Assembly: GCF_027922365.1 (NCBI RefSeq)
Contig: NZ_BSFN01000014.1
Location: 55,673 to 119,672, forward strand
DNA: 64,000 bases
Reading direction: 5' to 3'
Origin: Pseudomonas turukhanskensis
GTDB taxonomy: Bacteria > Pseudomonadota > Gammaproteobacteria > Pseudomonadales > Pseudomonadaceae
Shown here: piece after piece, positions 45,041 to 53,136 of the stretch
Layout of the letters: each line of letters starts with the position of its first letter
Position numbering within the stretch: position 1 is the stretch's first letter
Made by a program: the position numbers and the translations under genes
The notes under the pieces: generated by a model
The model's input: only the letters and a program-made list of their open reading frames with translations
Database searches by the model: none
Told to the model about the DNA's origin: nothing

Positions 45041-45745
45041 ATGATTTCTGTGCCCGAAACCCTTCCTGACGACCCCGTCGCACTCAAGCAACTGCTCGCG
45101 GAGGTGCTGTCGTCGGCGCAGGAATTGGCCAAGGACAAGGACGGACAGATCGAGCACCTACGCGAACAGAACGCGCTGCTGATCCAGCGCCTGTTCGGCC
45201 GTAAATCCGAGCAGAGTGCCGACCCGGATTCGCAGCAGCTGGAGTTCTTCAACGAGGCCGAAAGCCTGGCCGAAGCCGCGCCTGAAGCCGCTACCGAAGA
45301 GATCGAGGAAGAGGTCGTCGCGCCGGCCAAGCGCCGTGGCAAGCGCAAGCCGTTGCCGGCTGAACTGCCTCGCGTCGAAGTCGTCCACGAACTGCCCGAA
45401 CACGAACTGACCTGCGAGTGCGGCTGCCGCAAGCAGCCCATCGGTGAAGAAACCAGCGAACAGTTGGAGATCATCCCGATGCAGGTGCGGGTGATCCGCC
45501 ATATCCGCAAAACCTACGCCTGCAAGGCCTGCGAAGCAGCGCCGGTCACTGCCGACAAACCGGCCCAGCTGATCGAAAAAAGCCTGGCCAGCCCCAGCGT
45601 GCTGGCGATGTTGCTGAGCACCAAGTATGTCGACGCAATTCCGCTGTATCGCTTCGAAAAGATGCTCAGCCGCCACGGCATCGACATCCCCCGGCAGACC
45701 TTGGCGCGCTGGGTGATCCAGTGCGGCGCGCAGTTACAACCCTTG
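45041..45745 (+). pseudogene. IS66 transposase TnpC, 5' fragment
   Basis: About 235 residues: the leucine-zipper-like start (EVLSSAQELAKDKDGQIEHL), LIQRLFGRKSEQ, the zinc-binding HELTCECGCRKQPIGEETSE / KTYACKACE part and SPSVLAMLLSTKYVDAIPLY. Homology ends at CGAQLQPL (about 45745), before the DDE catalytic domain. The matching 3' end is at 46858-47046, and the part between is lost. Confidence 0.85.
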
Positions 45746-46678
45746 ATAGCGGGCAATCGCCTCACCGGCGGGCACTGGAAGGGGCAATTGCTGCACGCGT
45801 TTGCTCTTGCTAGTGCCGATCGTAAGCGTGCCGTTGCGCCAGTCGACCGATTGCAGTGTCAGGTGGGCCACTTCATCGCCACGCAAGCCGAGGTCAAGCA
45901 GGCAGCGTGCGATGGCGTAATCACGCAGTTCGACCGGATTTGAGCAATCGAACGCCTTGAGAAACGCCGCCAACTGGGCGTCCGAGAGCGCCTTGGGCAA
46001 GGTGGCATGCCGCCAGTCCGCGACTCTCGGGAGGCTAGCCGAGAGTGCGTCGGTCGACTCCCCCAGCAAGGCACGGAAACGAAAATAGCTACGCAAACTG
46101 TTGCACCCTGCCCGCAGCGAGGCCGGTCGCAAGCGCGGGATCAAGGTAGCTACAAATGCATCAATCTGGGCAACGGACAGTGGCGATAGGACAAGCGGCT
46201 CGGCTCCGAAGCAGTTAGCGAGAAGTGCCCCGACGTCTTTGCATCGACGAGCATTTGTTTGGGGGGCCACGCCGCAGATGTTCTGAAGATAATCGCCAAA
46301 CCGGTCAAGCTCAGTTGTGATCGGATCATCTGTGGATGATTTCACTGGTCGCCGTTGTGCCAGCAGCTTCAGCAAGTGCCGGAGTGCCGCCCGGGTATTG
46401 ACCGTGCCGGAATGCAGCGACATAGAACAGGTACAGGCAGGTAAATGCTCGCGTACGAAGCGCTCGGTGAGCACTGCGTCAATGCTCTCCACACACAGCG
46501 CTTTGGCCTTCATCCACTGGCCGAAGTGGGCCAGAGCATGCAGATAGAGGCCGATCGTGCGCTTAGCGTAGCGCTGGACAAGTAGGGCTTCGAGGTAAGG
46601 AACGACCGTGGCGCTGAGCGGGCTGTCGTTGAGCTCGTTGCGGCAAGAAAGTCTCGCCAGGTATTGATCCGTAGGCAT
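45746..46678 (-). pseudogene. Tyrosine recombinase inside IS66 tnpC, C-terminally truncated
   Basis: About 310 residues from ATG MPTDQYLARLSCRNELNDSP. It has a SAM-like N-domain (YLEALLVQRYAKRTIGLYLH) and the first catalytic Arg (LLDLGLRGDEVAHLTLQSVD), then ends at AGEAIARYQ, so the His-x-x-Arg and Tyr are missing. It begins 131 bp from the 24-bp end repeat at 46809 and points away from it, as the first gene of a recombinase element would. Confidence 0.78.
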
Positions 46679-46808
46679 GGTGTGCTCCTGTAGAGGGGGA
46701 CGGGCTCTACAGAAAACCACCGAAAATTATGGCGTGTCCGAAACGCGCCGGGAGACCCGGACAGCAGGTGGACTATGCGATCACGAAACCGGGCACGGGC
46801 GAACTGAG

Positions 46809-46832
46809 CATAATTTCCGACTGCGGATAATT
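46809..46832 (+). repeat. 24-bp element-end repeat, copy 2
   Basis: Identical to 44463-44486. It is followed by 25 bp that include TTATGCCAATCTTGGCA (46837-46853) and then by the CGC AAA AAT TGG codons of IS66 tnpC. Confidence 0.85.
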
Positions 46833-46857
46833 CTTATTATGCCAATCTTGGCAGAAC

Positions 46858-47046
46858 CGCAAAAATTGGCTGTTTACTGGTTCAGAGCGCGCCGGCCGTC
46901 GCGCCGCAGCCATCCAGAGCCTGCTGGCCACTGCCAAACTGAATGGCATCGAGCCCGCCGCCTGGCTCAAGGATACGCTGGAGAAGCTGCCCACCTGGCC
47001 CAACAGCCGAATCGATGAGCTATTGCCACTCGGCTCCTCAACCTGA
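46858..47046 (+). pseudogene. IS66 transposase TnpC, 3' fragment
   Basis: 63 codons including the stop: RKNWLFTGSERAGRRAAAIQ, AKLNGIEPAAWLKDTLEKLP and TWPNSRIDELLPLGSST. This is the normal C-terminus of TnpC. It begins at the Arg codon of R-K-N-W, the same codon at which the fragments at 44487 and 63883 break. Confidence 0.88.
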
Positions 47047-47074
47047 GTAAAGGGGGGCGGCTGGACGCTTACCG

Positions 47075-47245
47075 TGCCGATGAAAATCTGCGTGATCAAA
47101 CATGTGCGTAAGGTCTACGCCTGCCGTGGCTGTGAAACCGCGCTGGTCACTGCTGAAAAACCGGTGCAACTGATCGAAAAGAGCATGGCCAGCCCCAGCG
47201 TTTTAGCGATGTTGCTGACCACCAAATACGTCGATGGCCTATAGC
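47075..47245 (+). pseudogene. Internal fragment of a further IS66 tnpC
   Basis: PMKICVIKHVRKVYACRGCE, TALVTAEKPVQLIEKSMASP and SVLAMLLTTKYVDGL match the region after the zinc site of TnpC, diverged from the copy at 45450-45650. It abuts the right end of the IS66 element, so that element probably inserted into this older copy. Confidence 0.8.
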
Positions 47246-47249
47246 GACC

Positions 47250-47293
47250 GGTCAGTTTTCAGTCGGCAGAACAGCCCCTACTGGTCAGTTTTC
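47250..47293. repeat. Direct repeats GGTCAGTTTTC, spaced 33 bp
   Basis: GGTCAGTTTTC occurs at 47250-47260 and 47283-47293, each followed by (A/G)GTC. Repeated short boxes of this kind are typical of IS21-family ends, so this may be the relic of such an end. No transposase gene is attached. Confidence 0.4.
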
Positions 47294-47346
47294 GGTCAGC
47301 GGCAACAGGCCCTAAACCAGTGTCCAGAATTCGTTGGCCGCAACAG

Positions 47347-47395
47347 TCTGTGCGGGGGTGGGCAGGTGACTGCCATTCCTACCGTGACCCAAAGA
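47347..47395 (+). other. 3' end of a group II intron upstream of alkB, plus strand
   Basis: TCTGTGCGGGGGTGGGCAGG followed by TGACTGCC and CCTACCGTGACCC has the linker and domain VI layout of the fragment at 34619-34662 on the other strand, with about 38 of 44 positions shared. It leaves only some 150 bp of sequence before the alkB start. Confidence 0.55.
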
Positions 47396-47544
47396 ACTAC
47401 ACCAATGGGTAGTTGAGGCGAGCTAGGGTGGGTGCGATTTTGACCATGTCAGATGTGGGCGGAGGTGGCTGATATTTACCTGTTGGGGTAGGAGCCAGGC
47501 TGTGTGGTGCTCGCAAAGACTTATTGAAAAATAGGAGAATAAAA
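47396..47544 (+). promoter_or_regulatory. Remaining alkB upstream region
   Basis: AT content rises toward alkB. TTGACC (47441-47446) could be a -35 element, but no convincing -10 partner and no copy of the palindrome found before alkS was seen. AGGAG stands 8 bp before the alkB ATG. In GPo1 this region holds the AlkS-dependent PalkB promoter; whether the full site survives here is unclear. Confidence 0.35.
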
Positions 47545-48747
47545 ATGATTGAAAAAAATAACGTTCTGGATTTAGTTCCAGAATACGTGGACAAAAAGAA
47601 ATATTTTTGGATGCTTTCAACTCTCTGGCCGGCAACTCCGATGATTGGGATCTGGCTTGCCAATGAGACAGGGTGGGGTGTTTTTTATGGTCTAGTCCTA
47701 GCTGTATGGTACGGGTTTCTTCCATTGCTTGATGCGGCATTCGGTGAGGACTTTAACAATCCACCTGAAGAGGTAGTCGAGAAGCTGGAGAAGGAACGTT
47801 ACTATCGGATTTTAACCTATCTAACAGTTCCAATGCATTACGCAGCACTAATCGTGTCTGCTTGGTGGGTCGGGACTCAGCCTATGTCGTGGTTCGAAAT
47901 CGGCGCGCTAGCCTTGTCACTGGGCATCGTGAATGGTCTAGCACTTAATACTGGTCATGAGTTGGGTCACAAAAAAGAAGCATTTGATCGTTGGATGGCG
48001 AAAATTGTTCTGGCTGTTGTGGGGTACGGACATTTCTTTATTGAGCACAATAAAGGCCATCACCGTGATGTTGCTACACCGATGGATCCTGCGACGTCAC
48101 GTATGGGGGAAAATATTTATAAATTTTCGACCCGTGAAATTCCAGGGGCGTTTCGCCGTGCGTGGGGACTTGAGGAGCAACGCCTTTCGCGCCGCGGGCA
48201 AAGCGTTTGGAGCTTAGAGAACGAGATTCTCCAACCAATGGTTATCACCGTTATCCTCTACACTCTCCTCCTTGCTTTCTTTGGTCCGAAAATGCTGGTG
48301 TTTCTTCCAATCCAGTTGGCCTTTGGATGGTGGCAGTTGACCAGCGCCAACTATATTGAACATTACGGTTTGCTGCGTGAAAGAATGGCAGATGGGCGAT
48401 ATGAACATCAAAAGCCACATCACTCTTGGAACAGTAATCACATCGTCTCGAATCTAGTTCTGTTCCACCTTCAGCGTCACTCTGACCATCACGCGCACCC
48501 AACTCGTTCATACCAATCATTACGTGATTTCCCAGGCCTACCTGCACTCCCGACTGGTTACCCCGGTGTATTTCTCATGGCAATGATCCCTCAGTGGTTT
48601 CGGTCGGTCATGGATCCTAAAGTGGTGAATTGGGCAAATGGCGACCTGAGCAAGATTCAAATTGACGACTCAATGCGTGCAGAGTACATGAAGAAATTTG
48701 CTCATGTTGAGGCTAGTGATAATCAAGGCGCAAAAGCAACGGTGTAA
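47545..48747 (+). CDS. alkB: Alkane 1-monooxygenase AlkB
   Basis: 400 aa integral-membrane di-iron hydroxylase (GPo1 AlkB 401 aa) that oxidises the terminal carbon of medium-chain alkanes. His boxes: HELGH at 138-142, EHNKGHH at 167-173, and LQRHSDHHAHP; the NYIEHYG signature is also present. Trp55, which limits chain length in GPo1 AlkB, is conserved. About six TM helices. Electrons come from AlkT through AlkG. RBS AGGAG precedes this ATG. Confidence 0.97.
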   Translation: MIEKNNVLDLVPEYVDKKKYFWMLSTLWPATPMIGIWLANETGWGVFYGLVLAVWYGFLPLLDAAFGEDFNNPPEEVVEKLEKERYYRILTYLTVPMHYAALIVSAWWVGTQPMSWFEIGALALSLGIVNGLALNTGHELGHKKEAFDRWMAKIVLAVVGYGHFFIEHNKGHHRDVATPMDPATSRMGENIYKFSTREIPGAFRRAWGLEEQRLSRRGQSVWSLENEILQPMVITVILYTLLLAFFGPKMLVFLPIQLAFGWWQLTSANYIEHYGLLRERMADGRYEHQKPHHSWNSNHIVSNLVLFHLQRHSDHHAHPTRSYQSLRDFPGLPALPTGYPGVFLMAMIPQWFRSVMDPKVVNWANGDLSKIQIDDSMRAEYMKKFAHVEASDNQGAKATV

Positions 48748-48760
48748 TAGATGCCTTGAT
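48722..48760 (+). other. Intercistronic hairpin over the alkB stop codon
   Basis: ATCAAGGC (48722-48729) and GCCTTGAT (48753-48760) are exact complements. A second, bulged stem, GTGCCGGCAG with CTGTCGGCAGCAC, lies at 48781-48819. They occupy the unusually long 160-bp alkB-alkF gap and may protect alkB mRNA or lower downstream expression. Confidence 0.5.
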
Positions 48761-48907
48761 GGTCAGTTCTACAGTTGAAAGTGCCGGCAGGTTTAGGTTT
48801 TTGAATCTGTCGGCAGCACCCGATAACAGTATTTTCGAGAGTTTGGCTTGTGCTGTGTATACGCAGGTCGACGGACCTCGAACACAGGCTCTACAAGAGG
48901 GGGAATA

Positions 48908-49294
48908 ATGGCTAAGTACCAGTGTCCAGACTGTCAGTATATCTATGATGAATGTAGAGGGGAGCCGCACGAAGGGTTTAAGCCCAGTACTACGTGGGAT
49001 GAAATTCCCGAAGATTGGGCCTGCCCAGACTGTGCCGTTCGAGACAAAGTTGACTTTAAGATAATTTGGGATCCGCAGTGCGAGCTCGTACAACAAGAGA
49101 GCAACTATCCTGGAGTTAAAAATGAAAATCACGCTGCTGAATATATTTTATTAGATCTCAAAAAGACCAGTCCTGAACCAAAAAATAAGGCTGAAAAAAT
49201 AAGTTTGGCCGATGAGCTTGAAGTGGTCACCATAAATCAGCGGCAAAGCCAAACGCAAGCTGTACGTAGGTCTTCCGCAAAGAAAAAAAAATAA
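48908..49294 (+). CDS. alkF: AlkF, rubredoxin 1
   Basis: 128 aa (GPo1 AlkF 132 aa). One rubredoxin domain with CPDCQYIYDECRGEPHEGF and CPDCAVRDKVDF as the iron ligands, followed by a long non-rubredoxin tail ending in a Lys run. The CPDC-AVRDK form is the AlkG1 type, which in GPo1 cannot pass electrons to AlkB, so this gene is probably dispensable. It seems to be a shortened relative of AlkG. GAGGGGG stands before the ATG. Confidence 0.92.
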   Translation: MAKYQCPDCQYIYDECRGEPHEGFKPSTTWDEIPEDWACPDCAVRDKVDFKIIWDPQCELVQQESNYPGVKNENHAAEYILLDLKKTSPEPKNKAEKISLADELEVVTINQRQSQTQAVRRSSAKKKK

Positions 49295-49337
49295 TGAACA
49301 TCCTTTAAGGGTGGAGTTAATTAATAGGGTGATAAAC

Positions 49338-49868
49338 ATGGCTAGCTATAAGTGTCCAGATTGTAAATATATTTATGATGAAAGTAAGGGTGAGCCGCAT
49401 GAAGGGTTTGCTCCAAATACTCTTTGGGTTGCCATTCCTGAAGAATGGTGTTGTCCAGATTGCGCCGTTCGAGACAAGCTAGATTTTGTAATGATTGAGG
49501 GGATCGCAGGGGAGGTAAATATCAGTCCAAGCAGTACTCTATCCGGTCTGAATAAAATGGGTGGTTCTGATGTAAACGCTGGAATATCAAATGCGACGAT
49601 GATCGTAGAGAGCGCGCTTGACGTTGCAGTTGCAGAGCAGAAACTAGAAGGACAAAGTAAGCCACAGGTAACTAAACCACAGAGCGGAGCAGCATTACTT
49701 AAATGGATCTGTATTACTTGCGGCCATATATATGACGAGGAGTTAGGTGACGAGGTCGAGGGATTTGCTCCAGGTACTCGTTTTGAGGATATCCCTAATG
49801 ACTGGTGCTGTCCGGATTGCGGGGCCACTAAAGAAGACTATGTGCTCTATCAAGAAAAATCAGCCTAA
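49338..49868 (+). CDS. alkG: AlkG, two-domain rubredoxin
   Basis: 176 aa (GPo1 173 aa). The N-terminal rubredoxin (CPDCKYIYDES, CCPDCAVRDKLDF) is the inactive AlkG1 type; the C-terminal one (CITCGHIYDEELGDEVEGF, CCPDCGATKEDYVLY) is the AlkG2 type that carries electrons from AlkT to AlkB. A linker of about 65 residues joins them. RBS GGGTG lies upstream, 43 bp after alkF. Confidence 0.95.
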   Translation: MASYKCPDCKYIYDESKGEPHEGFAPNTLWVAIPEEWCCPDCAVRDKLDFVMIEGIAGEVNISPSSTLSGLNKMGGSDVNAGISNATMIVESALDVAVAEQKLEGQSKPQVTKPQSGAALLKWICITCGHIYDEELGDEVEGFAPGTRFEDIPNDWCCPDCGATKEDYVLYQEKSA

Positions 49869-49900
49869 TACATTTAAAGTTCTTCAGGAAAATAATAAAA

Positions 49901-51352
49901 ATGAATATGCACACTGGGCTAGCTGGGTACAGTTCAAATACTGAAAGAAACTCGATAATTGAAATATTTAATTCGCAAAAAAAGGCAAGTAGCGCTCGCC
50001 GGGGGACACTTAGCTTAGCAGAGCGCATGGCTGCTCTTGATGTACTTAAAGAAATAATTCAGCGGCGTGAGTCAGAAATTATCGCTGCACTTGCGGCAGA
50101 TTTCCGTAAGCCGGCGAGCGAGGTAAAGCTGACAGAAATATTTCCGGTATTGCAAGAAATAAGTCACGTAAAACACAACCTGAAAACCTGGATGAAGCCA
50201 CGAAGGGTGAGGGCAGCACTTAGTGTGCTGGGCACCAAAGCACGACTTTGTTTCGAGCCAAAGGGGGTTTGTTTAATCATTGCGCCTTGGAACTATCCCT
50301 TCAATCTTAGTTTTGGCCCACTTGTCTCTGCGCTGGCAGCTGGCAATAGCGTTATTATAAAGCCATCTGAGTTGACCCCGCATACTGCTCAGTTGATAGG
50401 CTCTATCATTCGGGAAGCCTTTTCCGCGGATTTAGTCGCTGTGGTGGAGGGCGACGCCACTGTTTCTCAAGAGCTGTTGGCGCTACCATTTGACCATATC
50501 TTCTTTACAGGTAGCCCGCGAGTTGGGAAATTAGTAATGCAAGCCGCAGCGAAAACACTGGCTTCGGTTACGTTGGAGCTAGGCGGAAAGTCCCCAACGA
50601 TTATTGGCCCGACAGCAAACTTAAAAAAAGCTGCTCGTAACATTGTCTGGGGAAAGTTTTCGAATAATGGACAGACATGCATCGCGCCTGACCATGTATT
50701 TGTGCACAAAAGTATAGCCCATGATTTTAATAAAATCATCATAAAAGAAATTATGCGGGTTTATGGAAAAGATTTTGAGGCGCAAAAGAAATCGCCGGAC
50801 TATTGTAGGATTGTAAGTGATCAACACTTCAATAGACTCTACGATCTCATAGGTGACGCAAAAGCAAAAGGAGCGGAAATTTTACAGGGAGGTGATATTG
50901 ATGCGCAGGAAAGATTTGTAGCGCCAACTTTAATATCTAAAATAACTCCGGAGATGGATATTTCGCGAGAGGAAATATTCGGTCCATTACTGCCTATTAT
51001 TGAATATGATGATATAGACTATGTGGTTAATCAGATACGCGATAACCCTAAGCCTCTGGCGCTTTATATTTTCTCTGAAGATATAAGATTTGCTCAAGAT
51101 ATTGTGGCTCGCACGAGTTCTGGGTCAGTTGGAATAAATCTAAGTGTCGTTCAATTTTTGCATCCCAATCTTCCTTTTGGTGGGGTTAATAATAGCGGTA
51201 TTGGCAGTGCTCATGGGTTTTATGGTTTTCAGGCTTTTTCACACGAGAAGCCAACTCTGCAGGATAAGTTATCAATTACACACTTGTTGTTTCCCCCTTA
51301 TACGGAAAAGGTTAAGCGATTAATTAGCATGACGGTAAGGTACTTGAGCTGA
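49901..51352 (+). CDS. alkH: AlkH, aldehyde dehydrogenase
   Basis: 483 aa, the same length as GPo1 AlkH. It oxidises fatty aldehydes to acids. IIAPWNYPFNLSFGPLVSAL, the general base Glu226 in LELGGKSP and the nucleophile Cys260 in NNGQTCIAPD are all present. A hydrophobic C-terminal stretch is consistent with membrane association, as in fatty aldehyde dehydrogenases. Confidence 0.95.
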   Translation: MNMHTGLAGYSSNTERNSIIEIFNSQKKASSARRGTLSLAERMAALDVLKEIIQRRESEIIAALAADFRKPASEVKLTEIFPVLQEISHVKHNLKTWMKPRRVRAALSVLGTKARLCFEPKGVCLIIAPWNYPFNLSFGPLVSALAAGNSVIIKPSELTPHTAQLIGSIIREAFSADLVAVVEGDATVSQELLALPFDHIFFTGSPRVGKLVMQAAAKTLASVTLELGGKSPTIIGPTANLKKAARNIVWGKFSNNGQTCIAPDHVFVHKSIAHDFNKIIIKEIMRVYGKDFEAQKKSPDYCRIVSDQHFNRLYDLIGDAKAKGAEILQGGDIDAQERFVAPTLISKITPEMDISREEIFGPLLPIIEYDDIDYVVNQIRDNPKPLALYIFSEDIRFAQDIVARTSSGSVGINLSVVQFLHPNLPFGGVNNSGIGSAHGFYGFQAFSHEKPTLQDKLSITHLLFPPYTEKVKRLISMTVRYLS

Positions 51353-51386
51353 AGTGGTACTGCGATATTTTTCTTTTAGGGATAAC

Positions 51387-53051
51387 ATGAATATGTATGA
51401 TTATATAATTGTTGGTGCTGGATCCGCTGGATGTGTTCTCGCTAATCGCCTTTCAGCCGATCCGTTGAAGCGTGTTTGCTTACTTGAGGCAGGGCCGCGA
51501 GATACAAACCCGTTAATTCATATGCCGCTAGGTATTGCTTTACTTTCTAATAGTAAAAAACTTAACTGGGCATTTCAAACTGCACCGCAGCAACACCTTA
51601 ATGAGCGCAGTCTATTTTGGCCCCGAGGGAAAACGCTAGGTGGTTCAAGTTCGATCAATGCGATGGTCTATATCCGGGGGCATGAGAATGATTACCATGC
51701 TTGGGAGCGCGCGGGGGGGGCTTATTGGGGATGGAACCGTGCTTTAGAGTTGTTCAAAACACTTGAGCGCAACCAGCGGTTTGATAAATCAAACTACCAT
51801 GGTACGAGCGGAGAATTGGTTGTTAGTGATTTAAAGGATATAAATCCACTGAGCAAATCATTTGTCCAAGCTGGTATGGAGGCTAAAATTAGCTTCAACG
51901 GTGATTTTAACGGTGCTCACCAAGAGGGCGTAGGTTTTTATCAGGTAACCCAAAAGCATGGGCAACGCTGGAGCTCCGCTCGTGCATTCTTGCATGATGC
52001 GATTGATCGACCTAATCTAGATATCATTACTGAAGCGCATGCTACAAAAATACTTTTCGAAAATCGTAAGGCAGTAGGGGTGTCTTATATAAAACGCAAT
52101 ATGAATCATCAGGTTAAGACCACAAATAGCGGTGAGGTGATTCTTTCTCTTGGTGCGGTCAACACACCTCAACTTTTAATGCTGTCTGGAGTTGGTCCGG
52201 CAGCCGAGCTTAAGGAGCATGGCATTACCCTAGTACACGACCTTCCTGAAGTTGGACAAAATCTTCAAGACCACTTAGATATTACTCTGATGTGCGCTGC
52301 AAATTCCAAAGCACCGATAGGCGTGGCGTTCTCTTTTATACCTCGTGCGGTTGTAGGTTTATTTTCCTATATTTTTAAGCGTAAGGGGTTTCTGACGAGC
52401 AATGTGGCAGAGTCAGGTGGCTTTGTGAAAAGCTCTCCTGAACGTGATCGACCTAATCTTCAGTTTCACTTCCTGCCAACCTATTTAAAGGATCACGGTC
52501 GTAAAATAGCTGTTGGTTATGGTTACACGCTACACATATGTGATCTTTTACCTAAAAGTCGAGGGCGGATTGGTCTTAAAAGTGCTAACCCTCTGGATGA
52601 TCCACTAATTGCTCCCAATTATCTTAGTGACCCTGAAGATATTAAAACTATGATTGCTGGCATTAAGATTGGCCGCGCTATCTTTAAGGCCCCATCCATG
52701 GCTCAGCATTTTAAACGGGAAATAGTCCCTGGTCCTGCTGTTGCTAGCGATGATGAAATAGTTGCAGATATTCGTAGTAGAGCTGAGACGATTTATCATC
52801 CAGTAGGTACTTGTAGAATGGGTAAAGATCCATCGTCAGTTGTTGATCCAAGCCTGAAAGTGCGTGGATTAACAAATCTAAGAGTTGTTGATGCGTCCAT
52901 TATGCCGAATCTAGTCGCCGGGAATACAAACGCTCCGACGATTATGATTGCTGAAAATGCTGCGGAAATAATTTTGCGGAAAATTGATATGGATTCATCG
53001 GATGCGAGCATTAATTTTAGACACAATAATTTATCGCCAGAACTGCTTTAG
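51387..53051 (+). CDS. alkJ: AlkJ, membrane-associated alcohol dehydrogenase (GMC family)
   Basis: 554 aa (GPo1 AlkJ 558 aa). FAD site YDYIIVGAGSAGCVLANRLS, GMC signature PRGKTLGGSSSINAMVYIRG, second signature GAVNTPQLLMLSGVG, active-site His in IYHPVGTCRMG. It oxidises alkanols to aldehydes and delivers electrons to the quinone pool. ATG 51387 has AGGG at a good distance; ATG two codons later equals the GPo1 start. The C-terminus differs from GPo1. Confidence 0.95.
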   Translation: MNMYDYIIVGAGSAGCVLANRLSADPLKRVCLLEAGPRDTNPLIHMPLGIALLSNSKKLNWAFQTAPQQHLNERSLFWPRGKTLGGSSSINAMVYIRGHENDYHAWERAGGAYWGWNRALELFKTLERNQRFDKSNYHGTSGELVVSDLKDINPLSKSFVQAGMEAKISFNGDFNGAHQEGVGFYQVTQKHGQRWSSARAFLHDAIDRPNLDIITEAHATKILFENRKAVGVSYIKRNMNHQVKTTNSGEVILSLGAVNTPQLLMLSGVGPAAELKEHGITLVHDLPEVGQNLQDHLDITLMCAANSKAPIGVAFSFIPRAVVGLFSYIFKRKGFLTSNVAESGGFVKSSPERDRPNLQFHFLPTYLKDHGRKIAVGYGYTLHICDLLPKSRGRIGLKSANPLDDPLIAPNYLSDPEDIKTMIAGIKIGRAIFKAPSMAQHFKREIVPGPAVASDDEIVADIRSRAETIYHPVGTCRMGKDPSSVVDPSLKVRGLTNLRVVDASIMPNLVAGNTNAPTIMIAENAAEIILRKIDMDSSDASINFRHNNLSPELL

Positions 53052-53136
53052 CGTTGGTTTTCACTCAATGTATGAGCAAGCGTTTTACTGAAGTAACTGC
53101 TATAAATATGTTTAATCGTCGATCTGGAACCGCGCT

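Larger units (their letters stand above)
44581..47072 (+). mobile_element. IS66-family element, interrupted inside tnpC
   Basis: The left end GTAAGCGCTCCATAAACCCC (44581-44600) and a right end reading CGCTTAC at 47066-47072 on the plus strand are imperfect inverted repeats of IS66 type. It contains tnpB, the 5' part of tnpC, a foreign recombinase segment and the 3' end of tnpC. A tnpA (orf1) is absent. The left flank is the tnpC of another IS66 copy. Confidence 0.7.

Noticed and set aside
47250..47293. CRISPR-like repeat pair
   Set aside because: Only two 11-bp repeats with one spacer and no cas genes; it fits an IS end better. No CRISPR array was seen in the window.
40412..47400. Right 38-bp end of the Tn3 element
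   Set aside because: Looked for CTTACG...CCCC matching the left end. The only partial resemblance (44581-44600) is the IS66 left end.
47396..47544. Copy of the alkS-promoter palindrome before alkB
   Set aside because: No inverted repeat of that sequence could be seen; the shared AT-richness is not enough.
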